DNA from: JBMNRY01 sp050944915
GTDB lineage: Bacteria; Bacillota; Limnochordia; JAAZLZ01
DNA length: 19,948 nucleotides
Reading direction: 5' to 3'
Assembly (NCBI GenBank): GCA_050944915.1
Contig: JBMNRY010000030.1
Location: 1 to 19,948, forward strand
The first letter of the stretch is position 1, and each line of letters opens with the position of its first letter. The notes under the pieces were generated by a model. It saw nothing but the letters and a program-made list of their open reading frames with translations, had not been told where the DNA came from and ran no database searches. The position numbers and the translations under genes are program-made. Shown here piece after piece: positions 7,545 to 14,638 of the stretch.

Positions 7545-9350
7545 ATGAGCGGTATCGTTGGCTATACCGGGTGCCAACCTGCCGTCCCCATCATTGTCGA
7601 TGGCTTGCGCCGCCTGCAAAAGCGGGGCTATGATGGGGCAGGGATGGTACTGTTAAATAATGGAAATATAGATGTGTTGGAAGGGCAGGGCCCGGCCACT
7701 GCCTTGGCGGCCAGCCTGCCGGGAGAAAATGGGGCGCTGGTCGGCATCGGTCACACCTACTGGACTAGCAACGGAAGAACCAAAGGGGCCCATACCGATT
7801 GTACCGGCCAAATCGGCGTGGTTTACAACGGGATGCTGGAAAATTACGCCGCCTTGAAGGCGGAGTTGGTCCCCGCCGGCCATACCTTCCGTGGAGATGA
7901 TGACCCAGAACTCATCGCCCATCTCATCGAAGGGTTCTACCAAGGAGATTTAGCCCAGGCTGTAGTCCAAGGGTTAAAACGCCTCCAGGGTCCCCTGGCC
8001 ATAGTCGTCTTCCATCGGGCACGGCCGGAAGAATTGGTGGTGGCCTGCCGGGAGATCCCCCTGGTCATCGGTCTTGGCCGTGGGGAAAACTATATCGCTT
8101 CTGATATTGCTGCTATCCTACCCCACACCAAGGAGTTCTATCTCCTGGAAGATGGGGAAGTGGGGATCGTCGATCCTTCGACGGTGAAAATCCTGGACCG
8201 GCAGGGGAGACTCCTTCCAAGGGAACCCCAAAGGATTCCATGGGATTCCGACCTGGCGGAAAAGGATGGTTATGAGGATTTCATGTTAAAGGAAATCCAT
8301 GAGCAACCCCGGGCCATCAGGGATACCCTCCAGGGTCGGATCAGGGGCGATGAAATCATCCTGGAGGACGTGGCCCTCTCCCTGGAACAAATCCAAGGGA
8401 TTGACAAGATCGTCGTCGTCGCCTGTGGAACCGCAGCCCACGCTGGTTTGGTCGGTAAAGGGGCCATCGAAAAATTGGCCGGGGTCCCCGTCCAGGTGGA
8501 AATCGCCTCGGAATTTCGTTATGGGGATCCCTTCGTCGATGAACGGACCTTAACCATTGTGATCAGCCAATCGGGAGAAACGGCCGATACCTTAGGGGCC
8601 CTGCGCAAAGCCAAATCCCTCGGTTCCCGGATCCTGGCGGTGACCAATGTGGTAGGAAGCTCCGTCGCCCGGGAAGCCGATGATGTGATTTACAACCGGG
8701 CCGGTCCGGAAATCGCCATCGCTTCCACCAAAGCCTATGTCTGTCAGTTAGTCTGCCTGTATCTATTTGCCCTCTACCTGGGGGGAAGCAGGGGCGTCCT
8801 TTCCGGGGAGGAACGGGCCCAAATCATCGCCGCTCTCCGTCAATTACCGAGCCAGTTGGAGGGAGCTTTAGCCACGGAAGGACAGATTAAAGAATTGGCC
8901 CAGGCCATCAAGGGACACGGCCATGTCTTCTTCACCGGCCGGGGTCTTGACTGGTCCGTGGCCCAGGAGGCATCCCTTAAACTGAAGGAAACCTCTTATA
9001 TCCATGCGACGGCTTATGCCACCGGGGAGATCAAACACGGCCCCATGGCCTTGGTCACCGAAGGTCTGCCGATCATCGGGTTGGTCACCCAAAGGACAGT
9101 GGCGGAGCGGATGTTGGCTAACTTAGGGGAGGTCAAAGATCGGGGAGCTATGGTCGTCGGGATCGCCAGGGACGATATTGACTTGGCGGGAGTTGTCGAT
9201 GAAGCCATCTACTTGCCTTCGACCCTCGATTTAGTCATGCCCGTCTTGGTCGTCGTGCCCACCCAACTGTTAGCCTACTATGTGGCTAAATACAAGGGCT
9301 GTGATGTGGATAAACCTCGGAATTTAACAAAGAGCGTCACTGTAGAATAG
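7545..9350 (+). CDS. glmS: GlmS-type glucosamine-6-phosphate synthase with degenerate glutaminase domain
   Basis: A 601-residue, full-length homologue of glutamine:fructose-6-phosphate aminotransferase, with an N-terminal Ntn glutaminase domain (about 1-240) and two SIS isomerase domains (about 270-601). The isomerase half looks fully active: SQSGETADTL and ASTKAY bind sugar phosphate, LKETSYIHA and EIKHGPMAL hold the catalytic Glu and His, and the KSVTVE C-terminus carries the Schiff-base lysine. The glutaminase half does not. The nucleophile Cys following Met is Ser2 (ATG AGC GGT). The E. coli TRWATHG motif reads TYWTSNG (71-77), losing the glutamine-binding Arg and the Thr/His pair, and RGYDSAG reads RGYDGAG. 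Asn95, Gly96 and Asp120 remain. AGGAGG seven bases upstream fixes the start. It may use free ammonia. The ribozyme in its leader argues that it truly makes GlcN6P. Confidence 0.93.
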   Translation: MSGIVGYTGCQPAVPIIVDGLRRLQKRGYDGAGMVLLNNGNIDVLEGQGPATALAASLPGENGALVGIGHTYWTSNGRTKGAHTDCTGQIGVVYNGMLENYAALKAELVPAGHTFRGDDDPELIAHLIEGFYQGDLAQAVVQGLKRLQGPLAIVVFHRARPEELVVACREIPLVIGLGRGENYIASDIAAILPHTKEFYLLEDGEVGIVDPSTVKILDRQGRLLPREPQRIPWDSDLAEKDGYEDFMLKEIHEQPRAIRDTLQGRIRGDEIILEDVALSLEQIQGIDKIVVVACGTAAHAGLVGKGAIEKLAGVPVQVEIASEFRYGDPFVDERTLTIVISQSGETADTLGALRKAKSLGSRILAVTNVVGSSVAREADDVIYNRAGPEIAIASTKAYVCQLVCLYLFALYLGGSRGVLSGEERAQIIAALRQLPSQLEGALATEGQIKELAQAIKGHGHVFFTGRGLDWSVAQEASLKLKETSYIHATAYATGEIKHGPMALVTEGLPIIGLVTQRTVAERMLANLGEVKDRGAMVVGIARDDIDLAGVVDEAIYLPSTLDLVMPVLVVVPTQLLAYYVAKYKGCDVDKPRNLTKSVTVE

Positions 9351-9355
9351 TCAGC

Positions 9356-9390
9356 AAAGCCCGGTGGTTCCCACCGGGCTCTTTATTAAT
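9356..9390 (+). terminator. Rho-independent terminator of glmS
   Basis: Perfect 10-bp stem AGCCCGGTGG (9358-9367) and CCACCGGGCT (9371-9380) with a TTC loop, followed by CTTTATTAATT. It begins eight bases after the glmS stop and closes the cdaA-glmS cluster. Confidence 0.92.
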
Positions 9391-9524
9391 TGGGGACCTG
9401 ACAAGCTGGGAAACCTGTTGGTTTTCTGGGGGATGGGGAATGAAGGCATGTCCCTAGGCCATACCATTTCCTTTCTTGACCCGGGATGGGTAAAGGACGG
9501 TATCCGAATATTGTAAGAAGTAGA

Positions 9525-9552
9525 TTTAAAACTTTCCCAAAAGTGATACAAT
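9525..9552 (+). promoter_or_regulatory. Candidate promoter of the diguanylate cyclase gene
   Basis: An extended -10 element, TGATACAAT (9544-9552), has a weak TTTAAA at 9525-9530 in the -35 position with 16-base spacing. It lies 47 bases before the start codon, in the gap after the glmS terminator. Confidence 0.4.
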
Positions 9553-9599
9553 AGAGGCAACCTTGACCACTCATTTTACCCTTAAGGTGGGGAAAATCA

Positions 9600-11105
9600 T
9601 TGACCAAGCAACTGGTCCATGCTCTACGGATCCTAACCATCATCATCGTCTTTATCGGTCTGTGGTTCGTCCTTTACAGTCACCATCAAAGAACGGTGGC
9701 CATCATCTATTCCAATCATGCTGCTCGACAAGAATTGGTGGAAACCAATATTTATAACACCGTTCGTTATGCCGATTATATCGCCTATGTTCTAGAGGAA
9801 GCCCTTAATTACCGGATGGAGGATGCTTCCTTGTTTTTACGGAACTACTATCGGGAAAACCCCCAGGTCATGGAGTGGGATTTAGAAGCTCTGAAAAGCC
9901 AATTAGGGGATTATGAGATCTATATTATCGATGAGAATCTGCAGGTGATCAGAACCACTTTTTTGACCGATCTAGGATTGGATTTCAGCTATATGACCAG
10001 TTTCGCCCGTATGCTGCGGGAGCGGCTGGCCGCAGGGGAATTTGTGGCCGACAGATTAGATGTCTCCACCCTTACCGGGAAAATGTTGAAGTATAGTTAC
10101 ATGCCCACCCCCGATGGTCGTTATCTCTTAGAACTAAGTATCGACATGGAAGAGCGATTTCCCATTTTGCGGGAGCTGAACACCTTTGAGTTAGCCGAAG
10201 AGCTGAAAAGACAATATTCGTCCGTGGCCGACATCCGCCGTTACAAAATGGCCATCGGCGGCCGGGGGATTCTGCAAGTTTCCAATAGTTCGCCCTTCTA
10301 CCGGGTCCTGGACGATGAGGAAAAGAAAAAGGTTGTGGCCGAGGCCTTTGCAAGCGGGGAAAACCAGCTATGGTCCGATTACGGCGGTAAGGATGGGCAT
10401 TATACCGCCAAGTATATTCCCTATATCGCCTATGATCCTGAGGGCAACTATCTGTGGTGGAACTCCTATGTCATCGAGATCATCTACGATGAAACCCCTC
10501 TCCTGGCCGACATCGCCAGCCAGGCCGCAATCTTCCGCCACACCGGTCTGGTGATGGCCATCATCTATTTTGGACTTTCCTTCGGTGCCTTGTATCTTCT
10601 GGAGAAATCGGAACAAGCCGCTTATCACGATCACCTCACCGGGCTTCTTAATCGCAAAGGATTAGAAAAATTCCTCGACCGCAAACTGATACCGAAGGGG
10701 CGACGGCGAATGGCCCTCTTGTTCCTCGATCTCGATGATTTTAAGCAGATCAATGATCATTTAGGCCATAATGTAGGCGATGGGGTCCTGCAAGTGGTGG
10801 GCGAGAGGCTGCGATCGAATTTGCGCCAAGAGGATAGCATCGCCCGCCTTGGAGGCGATGAATTTGTCATCGTCCTCGATAATATCTCCGACCGGGAACA
10901 GGCAGAAAATATCGCCGCTAAGCTGACCACGATCATCTCCCAGCCCATAATGGTCAACAAACAACAGATCACGGTGACCTGTAGTATCGGTGTTAGCCTC
11001 TATCCCGACGATGGCCTGGACTTAAGCCGGCTGCTCCATTTAGCCGATGCGGCCATGTACCGGGCCAAGGAAAGGGGCCACCCTCCACCACAAACTTCTA
11101 GTTGA
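9600..11105 (+). CDS. Membrane diguanylate cyclase with extracytoplasmic sensor domain
   Basis: A 501-residue protein predicted to make cyclic di-GMP from two GTP. TM helix 1 is at about 10-27. A large extracytoplasmic region (about 30-312) is followed by TM helix 2 at about 316-334 and a cytoplasmic GGDEF domain from about 340. The active-site GGDEF is intact at 418-422. A product-inhibition I-site RQED (RxxD) sits exactly five residues before it at 409-412. The segment DYEIYIIDENLQVIRTTF in the sensor resembles a Cache/PAS-like strand pattern, but I do not recognise the ligand. TTG start with AAGGTGGGG upstream; an ATG start is not available near the membrane helix. It stands alone, with its own promoter and a terminator before it. 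Confidence 0.92.
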   Translation: MTKQLVHALRILTIIIVFIGLWFVLYSHHQRTVAIIYSNHAARQELVETNIYNTVRYADYIAYVLEEALNYRMEDASLFLRNYYRENPQVMEWDLEALKSQLGDYEIYIIDENLQVIRTTFLTDLGLDFSYMTSFARMLRERLAAGEFVADRLDVSTLTGKMLKYSYMPTPDGRYLLELSIDMEERFPILRELNTFELAEELKRQYSSVADIRRYKMAIGGRGILQVSNSSPFYRVLDDEEKKKVVAEAFASGENQLWSDYGGKDGHYTAKYIPYIAYDPEGNYLWWNSYVIEIIYDETPLLADIASQAAIFRHTGLVMAIIYFGLSFGALYLLEKSEQAAYHDHLTGLLNRKGLEKFLDRKLIPKGRRRMALLFLDLDDFKQINDHLGHNVGDGVLQVVGERLRSNLRQEDSIARLGGDEFVIVLDNISDREQAENIAAKLTTIISQPIMVNKQQITVTCSIGVSLYPDDGLDLSRLLHLADAAMYRAKERGHPPPQTSS

Positions 11106-11115
11106 CCGCCCCCCA

Positions 11116-11124
11116 TGATATAAT
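11116..11124 (+). promoter_or_regulatory. Extended -10 promoter of acpS operon
   Basis: TGATATAAT is a consensus extended -10 element, 20 bases before the acpS start codon and starting 11 bases after the preceding stop. TTGACC upstream (11102-11107) is only 11 bases away, too close to serve as its -35 box. Confidence 0.5.
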
Positions 11125-11144
11125 ACCCATAAGGAGGGGGCGCT

Positions 11145-11522
11145 TTGATCTACGGCATTGGTATCGACATCATCGAAATCGCCCGCATCGCCCGGTTATT
11201 ATCCCAATTTCCCCAGCGATTTCCAACCCGGATCTGCAGCCCGCGGGAGCTGGATTATATCGGCGCCGATGTGGCTAAATTGGCCGGCCGCTTTGCCGCT
11301 AAAGAAGCGGTGATGAAGGCCATGGGCACCGGTTGGACGGGTGGGGTTGCTTTCCGGGAAATCGAAATCATCCCCGGCCTCCGTGGAGAGCCGGAAGTCC
11401 ATCTGTCGGGCCGTACCGGGGCTGTAGCCCAAGGCTTGGGCATCGCCCAGGTGTTAATCAGCATTTCCCACGGCCGGGAGGCGGCCATCGCCCAGGCTGT
11501 GGCCCTGCGGGGGGTGAATTGA
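11145..11522 (+). CDS. acpS: Holo-[acyl-carrier-protein] synthase
   Basis: Transfers 4'-phosphopantetheine from CoA to a serine of acyl carrier protein, needed for fatty acid synthesis. At 125 residues it has normal length for the trimeric AcpS class. GIGIDIIEI at 4-12 holds the Mg-binding Asp8. GRFAAKEAVMKAMGTG at 48-63 carries the second acidic ligand, Glu54. ISISHGREAAIAQAV closes the fold. The start is TTG, eight bases after the strong AAGGAGG (11131-11137). Its TGA overlaps the ATG of the next gene by one base, so it is translationally coupled to nnr, a common acpS-nnr-alr arrangement in Bacillota. Confidence 0.95.
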   Translation: MIYGIGIDIIEIARIARLLSQFPQRFPTRICSPRELDYIGADVAKLAGRFAAKEAVMKAMGTGWTGGVAFREIEIIPGLRGEPEVHLSGRTGAVAQGLGIAQVLISISHGREAAIAQAVALRGVN

Positions 11523-13057
11523 TGCGCTTGGTGACCGGCCAGGAAATGGCCCACATCGACAAGGGAGCTATAGAAGAATACGGTATCCCGGGGATTGTCC
11601 TGATGGAAAATGCTGGCCTCCAGGTCATCAAAGCCATGGAACGCCGTTGGGGCGATCTGACATCGAAAAGGATCGTGATCATGGCTGGACCGGGGAACAA
11701 TGGGGGAGACGGTTTTGTCATCGCCCGCCATCTGGTCAATCGAGGTATCTGGACCAGGGTGTTCCTAGTCGGCAGCAAGGAACGGGTCGCGGGGGATGCT
11801 CGAGTGAATCTGGAGATTTTGGAAAAACTAGGGGTGGGGATCACATACATAAACGGCGAAGATAACAAGGTGCCCTTAGCCTTGGCTTTGGCCGATATTG
11901 TCGTCGATGCCCTTTTAGGCACCGGTTTTCGGGGGAAATTGCGACCACCCTATGGGAGCCTCATCGACCAGATCAACGCTAGCGGTCGACCGGTGGTCGC
12001 CGTCGATATCCCCTCGGGGGTCGACAGCAGTACCGGTAGTGTGGAAAAAGCCGTCCAAGGCACTCTTACGGTCAGTTTCGGCTTGCCCAAATTGGGCACC
12101 TTTCTCTTCCCCGGGGCCGATTATGTGGGGCAGCTGGAAATCGTCGACATCGGTTTGCCCCGGCCTTTGCTGGACACTGGAGGAGAAGTCTTTTTGAGCA
12201 CTTCCCAGTACGTCCACCAAGTCTTGCCGGTCCGCAGCCAGGATAGCCATAAGGGTACCTACGGCCATCTGCTCCTTTTGGCCGGCTCTCCCGGAATGGC
12301 GGGGGCGGCCGTCTTGGCGGCCCGCGGGGCCCTGCGGGCGGGAGTCGGTCTGGTCAGCATCGGAGTACCTCCAGGCTTAGAGACCCTGGTTGCTCCCCAG
12401 ATCCCCGAGGCGATGGTTCATCCTTTGACGGGCAAACCTGGTCAACTAGAAGGGCTTTTAGCCCGGGCTAGTGCCGTCGCCTTAGGACCGGGTTTAGGTC
12501 AGGGATCCCATGCTTACCGATTGCTAGAGACCCTATTGGATAGAATAACATTACCGCTGGTCATCGATGCCGATGGATTGAATATCCTAGCTCAAGGGGG
12601 CTATCTAGACCGCCTACCGAGGAATGCTAAGCCTATTGTTTTTACCCCCCATCCAGGGGAAATGGCCCGTCTTACTGGTTTAAGGGTTGATCAAATCCAG
12701 GCTAATCGTTTGGCCATCGCTAGGGAATATGCCCAGAAATGGGGTGTGATCCTGGTCCTCAAGGGGGCCCAAACGGTCATTGCTGGACCCCAGGGCCAGG
12801 CCTACCTTAACCCCACCGGTAATCCCGGCATGGCTACGGGAGGAAGTGGCGATGTGCTGACGGGAGTCATCGGTTCTCTGTTGGCCCAAGGGATGGCCGG
12901 TCAGGAGGCCGCGGTGGCCGGTGTTTACCTCCACGGCCAGGCCGGCGATTTGGCGGCGGGAAAACTAGGTATGGAGGGAGTAATCGCCGGTGATTTAGCC
13001 GATTACTTACCCCTTGCTTTTGGTCAAGGAGGATGCTTATGTTCGCCAAAGACTTAA
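11522..13057 (+). CDS. nnr: Bifunctional NAD(P)H-hydrate epimerase / ADP-dependent NAD(P)HX dehydratase
   Basis: Repairs damaged, hydrated NAD(P)H. The N-terminal YjeF_N domain (about 1-216) epimerises R- and S-NADHX. The C-terminal ribokinase-like NnrD domain (about 226-498) dehydrates the S form using ADP. Epimerase motifs: GPGNNGGDG at 56-64 and VDIPSGVD at 161-168. Dehydratase motifs: HKGTYGHLLLLAGS, FTPHPGEM at 374-381 and NPTGNPGMATGGSGDVL, with the catalytic Asp at 444. It is 511 residues from ATG 11522. An in-frame upstream GTG at 11333 would add 63 low-complexity residues inside acpS and is rejected. The start overlaps the acpS stop by one base, and the 3' end overlaps the CBS-domain gene by 19 bases. 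Confidence 0.95.
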   Translation: MRLVTGQEMAHIDKGAIEEYGIPGIVLMENAGLQVIKAMERRWGDLTSKRIVIMAGPGNNGGDGFVIARHLVNRGIWTRVFLVGSKERVAGDARVNLEILEKLGVGITYINGEDNKVPLALALADIVVDALLGTGFRGKLRPPYGSLIDQINASGRPVVAVDIPSGVDSSTGSVEKAVQGTLTVSFGLPKLGTFLFPGADYVGQLEIVDIGLPRPLLDTGGEVFLSTSQYVHQVLPVRSQDSHKGTYGHLLLLAGSPGMAGAAVLAARGALRAGVGLVSIGVPPGLETLVAPQIPEAMVHPLTGKPGQLEGLLARASAVALGPGLGQGSHAYRLLETLLDRITLPLVIDADGLNILAQGGYLDRLPRNAKPIVFTPHPGEMARLTGLRVDQIQANRLAIAREYAQKWGVILVLKGAQTVIAGPQGQAYLNPTGNPGMATGGSGDVLTGVIGSLLAQGMAGQEAAVAGVYLHGQAGDLAAGKLGMEGVIAGDLADYLPLAFGQGGCLCSPKT

Positions 13058-13488
13058 TGACCGAAGCGGTGACTACTGTGGAAGAGAGCGCGTTGGTGGA
13101 AGAAGCCAGCCGGATGATGGCCGAAACCGGTGTCAGCGGTCTTCCCGTCGTCGATGGGGAGGGAAAAATGGTGGGCATGATTACCGAGCGGGATTTGCTC
13201 CGGCGCACCCAAGGGATCCGACCGCCGACCTTTGTGCCCGTCATGGGCGCCTTTATTTATCTCGAACATCCCGAGCGTTTTGCCGAGGATTTCAAAAAGG
13301 CGGCTTCCTTGCATGTCAAAGATGTGATGACTACCGATGTGGTATCCGTCGAGGAAGGGACGCCGCTGGTCGACATCGCCCGGATCATGGTTGAGCAGGA
13401 TATCAATCGGGTGCCCGTCTTAAGGGACGGGAAATTGATGGGCATCGTCGCCCGGGCCGATGTGATCCGGGCCCTGTTGGGAAGTTAA
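13039..13488 (+). CDS. Tandem CBS-domain protein
   Basis: A 149-residue protein made only of two CBS domains, at about 3-58 and 93-146. Each starts with the usual K-D-(L/V)-M-T pattern and ends with G-x-(I/V)-T/A-x-x-D. Such stand-alone pairs bind adenosine nucleotides (AMP, ATP, SAM, or c-di-AMP in some cases) and regulate a partner. A linker of about 35 residues separates the domains. ATG 13039 is chosen because AAGGAGG (13026-13032) is six bases before it; the in-frame ATG at 13033 would abut the ribosome site. It overlaps the end of nnr by 19 bases, so translation is probably coupled. It precedes alr by 19 bases. Its partner is not evident from sequence. Confidence 0.9.
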   Translation: MFAKDLMTEAVTTVEESALVEEASRMMAETGVSGLPVVDGEGKMVGMITERDLLRRTQGIRPPTFVPVMGAFIYLEHPERFAEDFKKAASLHVKDVMTTDVVSVEEGTPLVDIARIMVEQDINRVPVLRDGKLMGIVARADVIRALLGS

Positions 13489-13507
13489 TCCAGGGGAGAG
13501 ATTAAGC

Positions 13508-14608
13508 ATGGAAAATCTACGGGTCTGGGCCCAGGTGGACTTAGGTGCCGTTGCCCATAACACCAGGGCCATTGACCGTTTTTTAAATGGTAAATGTAAA
13601 ATTATGGCAGTAGTTAAGGATAACGCCTATGGCCATGGAGCGGTGGAGATCGCCAGAACGGTCCTGGATAATGGGGCCCATTCCCTGGGTGTATCTACCG
13701 TAGAGGAAGGTTGTCAACTGCGGGCGGCGGGGATTAAAGCTCCCATCCTGGTCTTAGGAGCCATCCTCCCTGGGCAAGTCGATGATGCGGTCCGGGAAGG
13801 ACTGGCTGTGGCCCTCTTTGACCAGGCCTTAGCTCGGGATTTAAACCGGGCCGCCCAAAGGTGGAATCAACCGGCCTTAGCCCACTTGAAAGTCGATACG
13901 GGCATGGGCCGTTTAGGGGTTCTGCCACCCCAGGTACCGGAATTCCTCCAGGCTTTGGGATCCTTAGACCATTTGGATCTCCAAGGGATCTTCACCCATT
14001 TAGCCACGGCCGATGAAGAGGATGAAACATATACTTTGTCCCAACTAAAGGCCTTCGAGGAGGTTTTGGCCACCTGTCGCCGTTATGGTTATGGTGAGTT
14101 GACTATCCATGCTGCCAATACCGCGGCTACCCTAGCCCACCCCCAATCCCATTACGATCTGGTCCGGCCGGGCCTAGGGATCTATGGTTTGCATCCCAGC
14201 CCCAAAACTAGATCCACCGTCCCCCTGCAGCCGGTTCTTTCCCTCTACTGCCGGGTGATGCAGGTGAAGGAAGTGCCCTCGGGCAGTGCCATCAGCTATG
14301 GTTGTACCTATCGGACCCAGGGCCCAACCAAGATCGCGGTGTTGCCCATCGGTTATGCCGATGGATTCCTGCGGATCTTAAGCAACAACGGACGGGTGAT
14401 CATCAAAGGGCGCTCCTGTCCCGTGGTGGGGCGGGTTTGTATGGATTATTGTATGGTCGATGTGGGGGACTTAGATGTAGAACCCGGTGAACCGGTCCAA
14501 TTGATCGGCCCCGATCTACCGGTGGAGGAAGTGGCAGAGAAAATGGGGACCATCAGCTACGAAGTCCTTTGCCTCTTGGGTCCCCGGGTACGAAGATGCT
14601 ATGTGTAA
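13508..14608 (+). CDS. alr: Alanine racemase
   Basis: PLP enzyme that converts L-alanine to D-alanine for peptidoglycan. It has 366 residues, normal length. The N-terminal TIM barrel carries the PLP lysine Lys37 in AVVKDNAYGHG (commonly KADAYGHG). GMGRLG at 132-137 contains Arg135. HAANTAAT lies at 201-208. The C-terminal beta domain holds the second catalytic base Tyr264 in AISYG and the CMDY loop at 311-314. The ATG follows GGGGAGAG at good spacing. It is the last gene of the acpS-nnr-CBS-alr group and faces gdhA, with a hairpin between them. Confidence 0.96.
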   Translation: MENLRVWAQVDLGAVAHNTRAIDRFLNGKCKIMAVVKDNAYGHGAVEIARTVLDNGAHSLGVSTVEEGCQLRAAGIKAPILVLGAILPGQVDDAVREGLAVALFDQALARDLNRAAQRWNQPALAHLKVDTGMGRLGVLPPQVPEFLQALGSLDHLDLQGIFTHLATADEEDETYTLSQLKAFEEVLATCRRYGYGELTIHAANTAATLAHPQSHYDLVRPGLGIYGLHPSPKTRSTVPLQPVLSLYCRVMQVKEVPSGSAISYGCTYRTQGPTKIAVLPIGYADGFLRILSNNGRVIIKGRSCPVVGRVCMDYCMVDVGDLDVEPGEPVQLIGPDLPVEEVAEKMGTISYEVLCLLGPRVRRCYV

Positions 14609-14632
14609 GGCCTGGACCTTGGGGTCCAGGCC
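14609..14632. terminator. Hairpin between convergent alr and gdhA
   Basis: Perfect 10-bp stem GGCCTGGACC (14609-14618) and GGTCCAGGCC (14623-14632) with a TTGG loop, immediately after the alr stop and six bases from the gdhA stop. There is no proper T-run on either strand, so it may be a weak bidirectional terminator or an mRNA 3' stabiliser. Confidence 0.5.
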
Positions 14633-14638
14633 CCATCA

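Noticed and set aside
7545..7550. Sequencing error or wrong start explaining Ser instead of Cys at GlmS residue 2
   Set aside because: The AGGAGG site fixes this ATG, no other start gives a Cys second residue in frame, and several other glutaminase residues are changed as well. The Cys at residue 10 cannot be an N-terminal nucleophile.
9391..9599. c-di-GMP riboswitch or other structured RNA in front of the diguanylate cyclase gene
   Set aside because: I searched by eye for GEMM-type conserved blocks and strong stems and found none; only the extended -10 element stands out.
11102..11124. TTGACC plus TATAAT as a normal -35/-10 promoter before acpS
   Set aside because: The spacing is 11 bases, too short; the extended -10 reading is kept instead.
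11333..11521. Upstream GTG start for nnr inside acpS
   Set aside because: The added 63 residues are rich in Pro, Gly and Arg, as expected of a shadow frame; the conserved domain begins at ATG 11522.
11255..11731. 158-codon minus-strand open frame over acpS and nnr
   Set aside because: It is antisense to two confident genes and has no recognisable domain or ribosome site.
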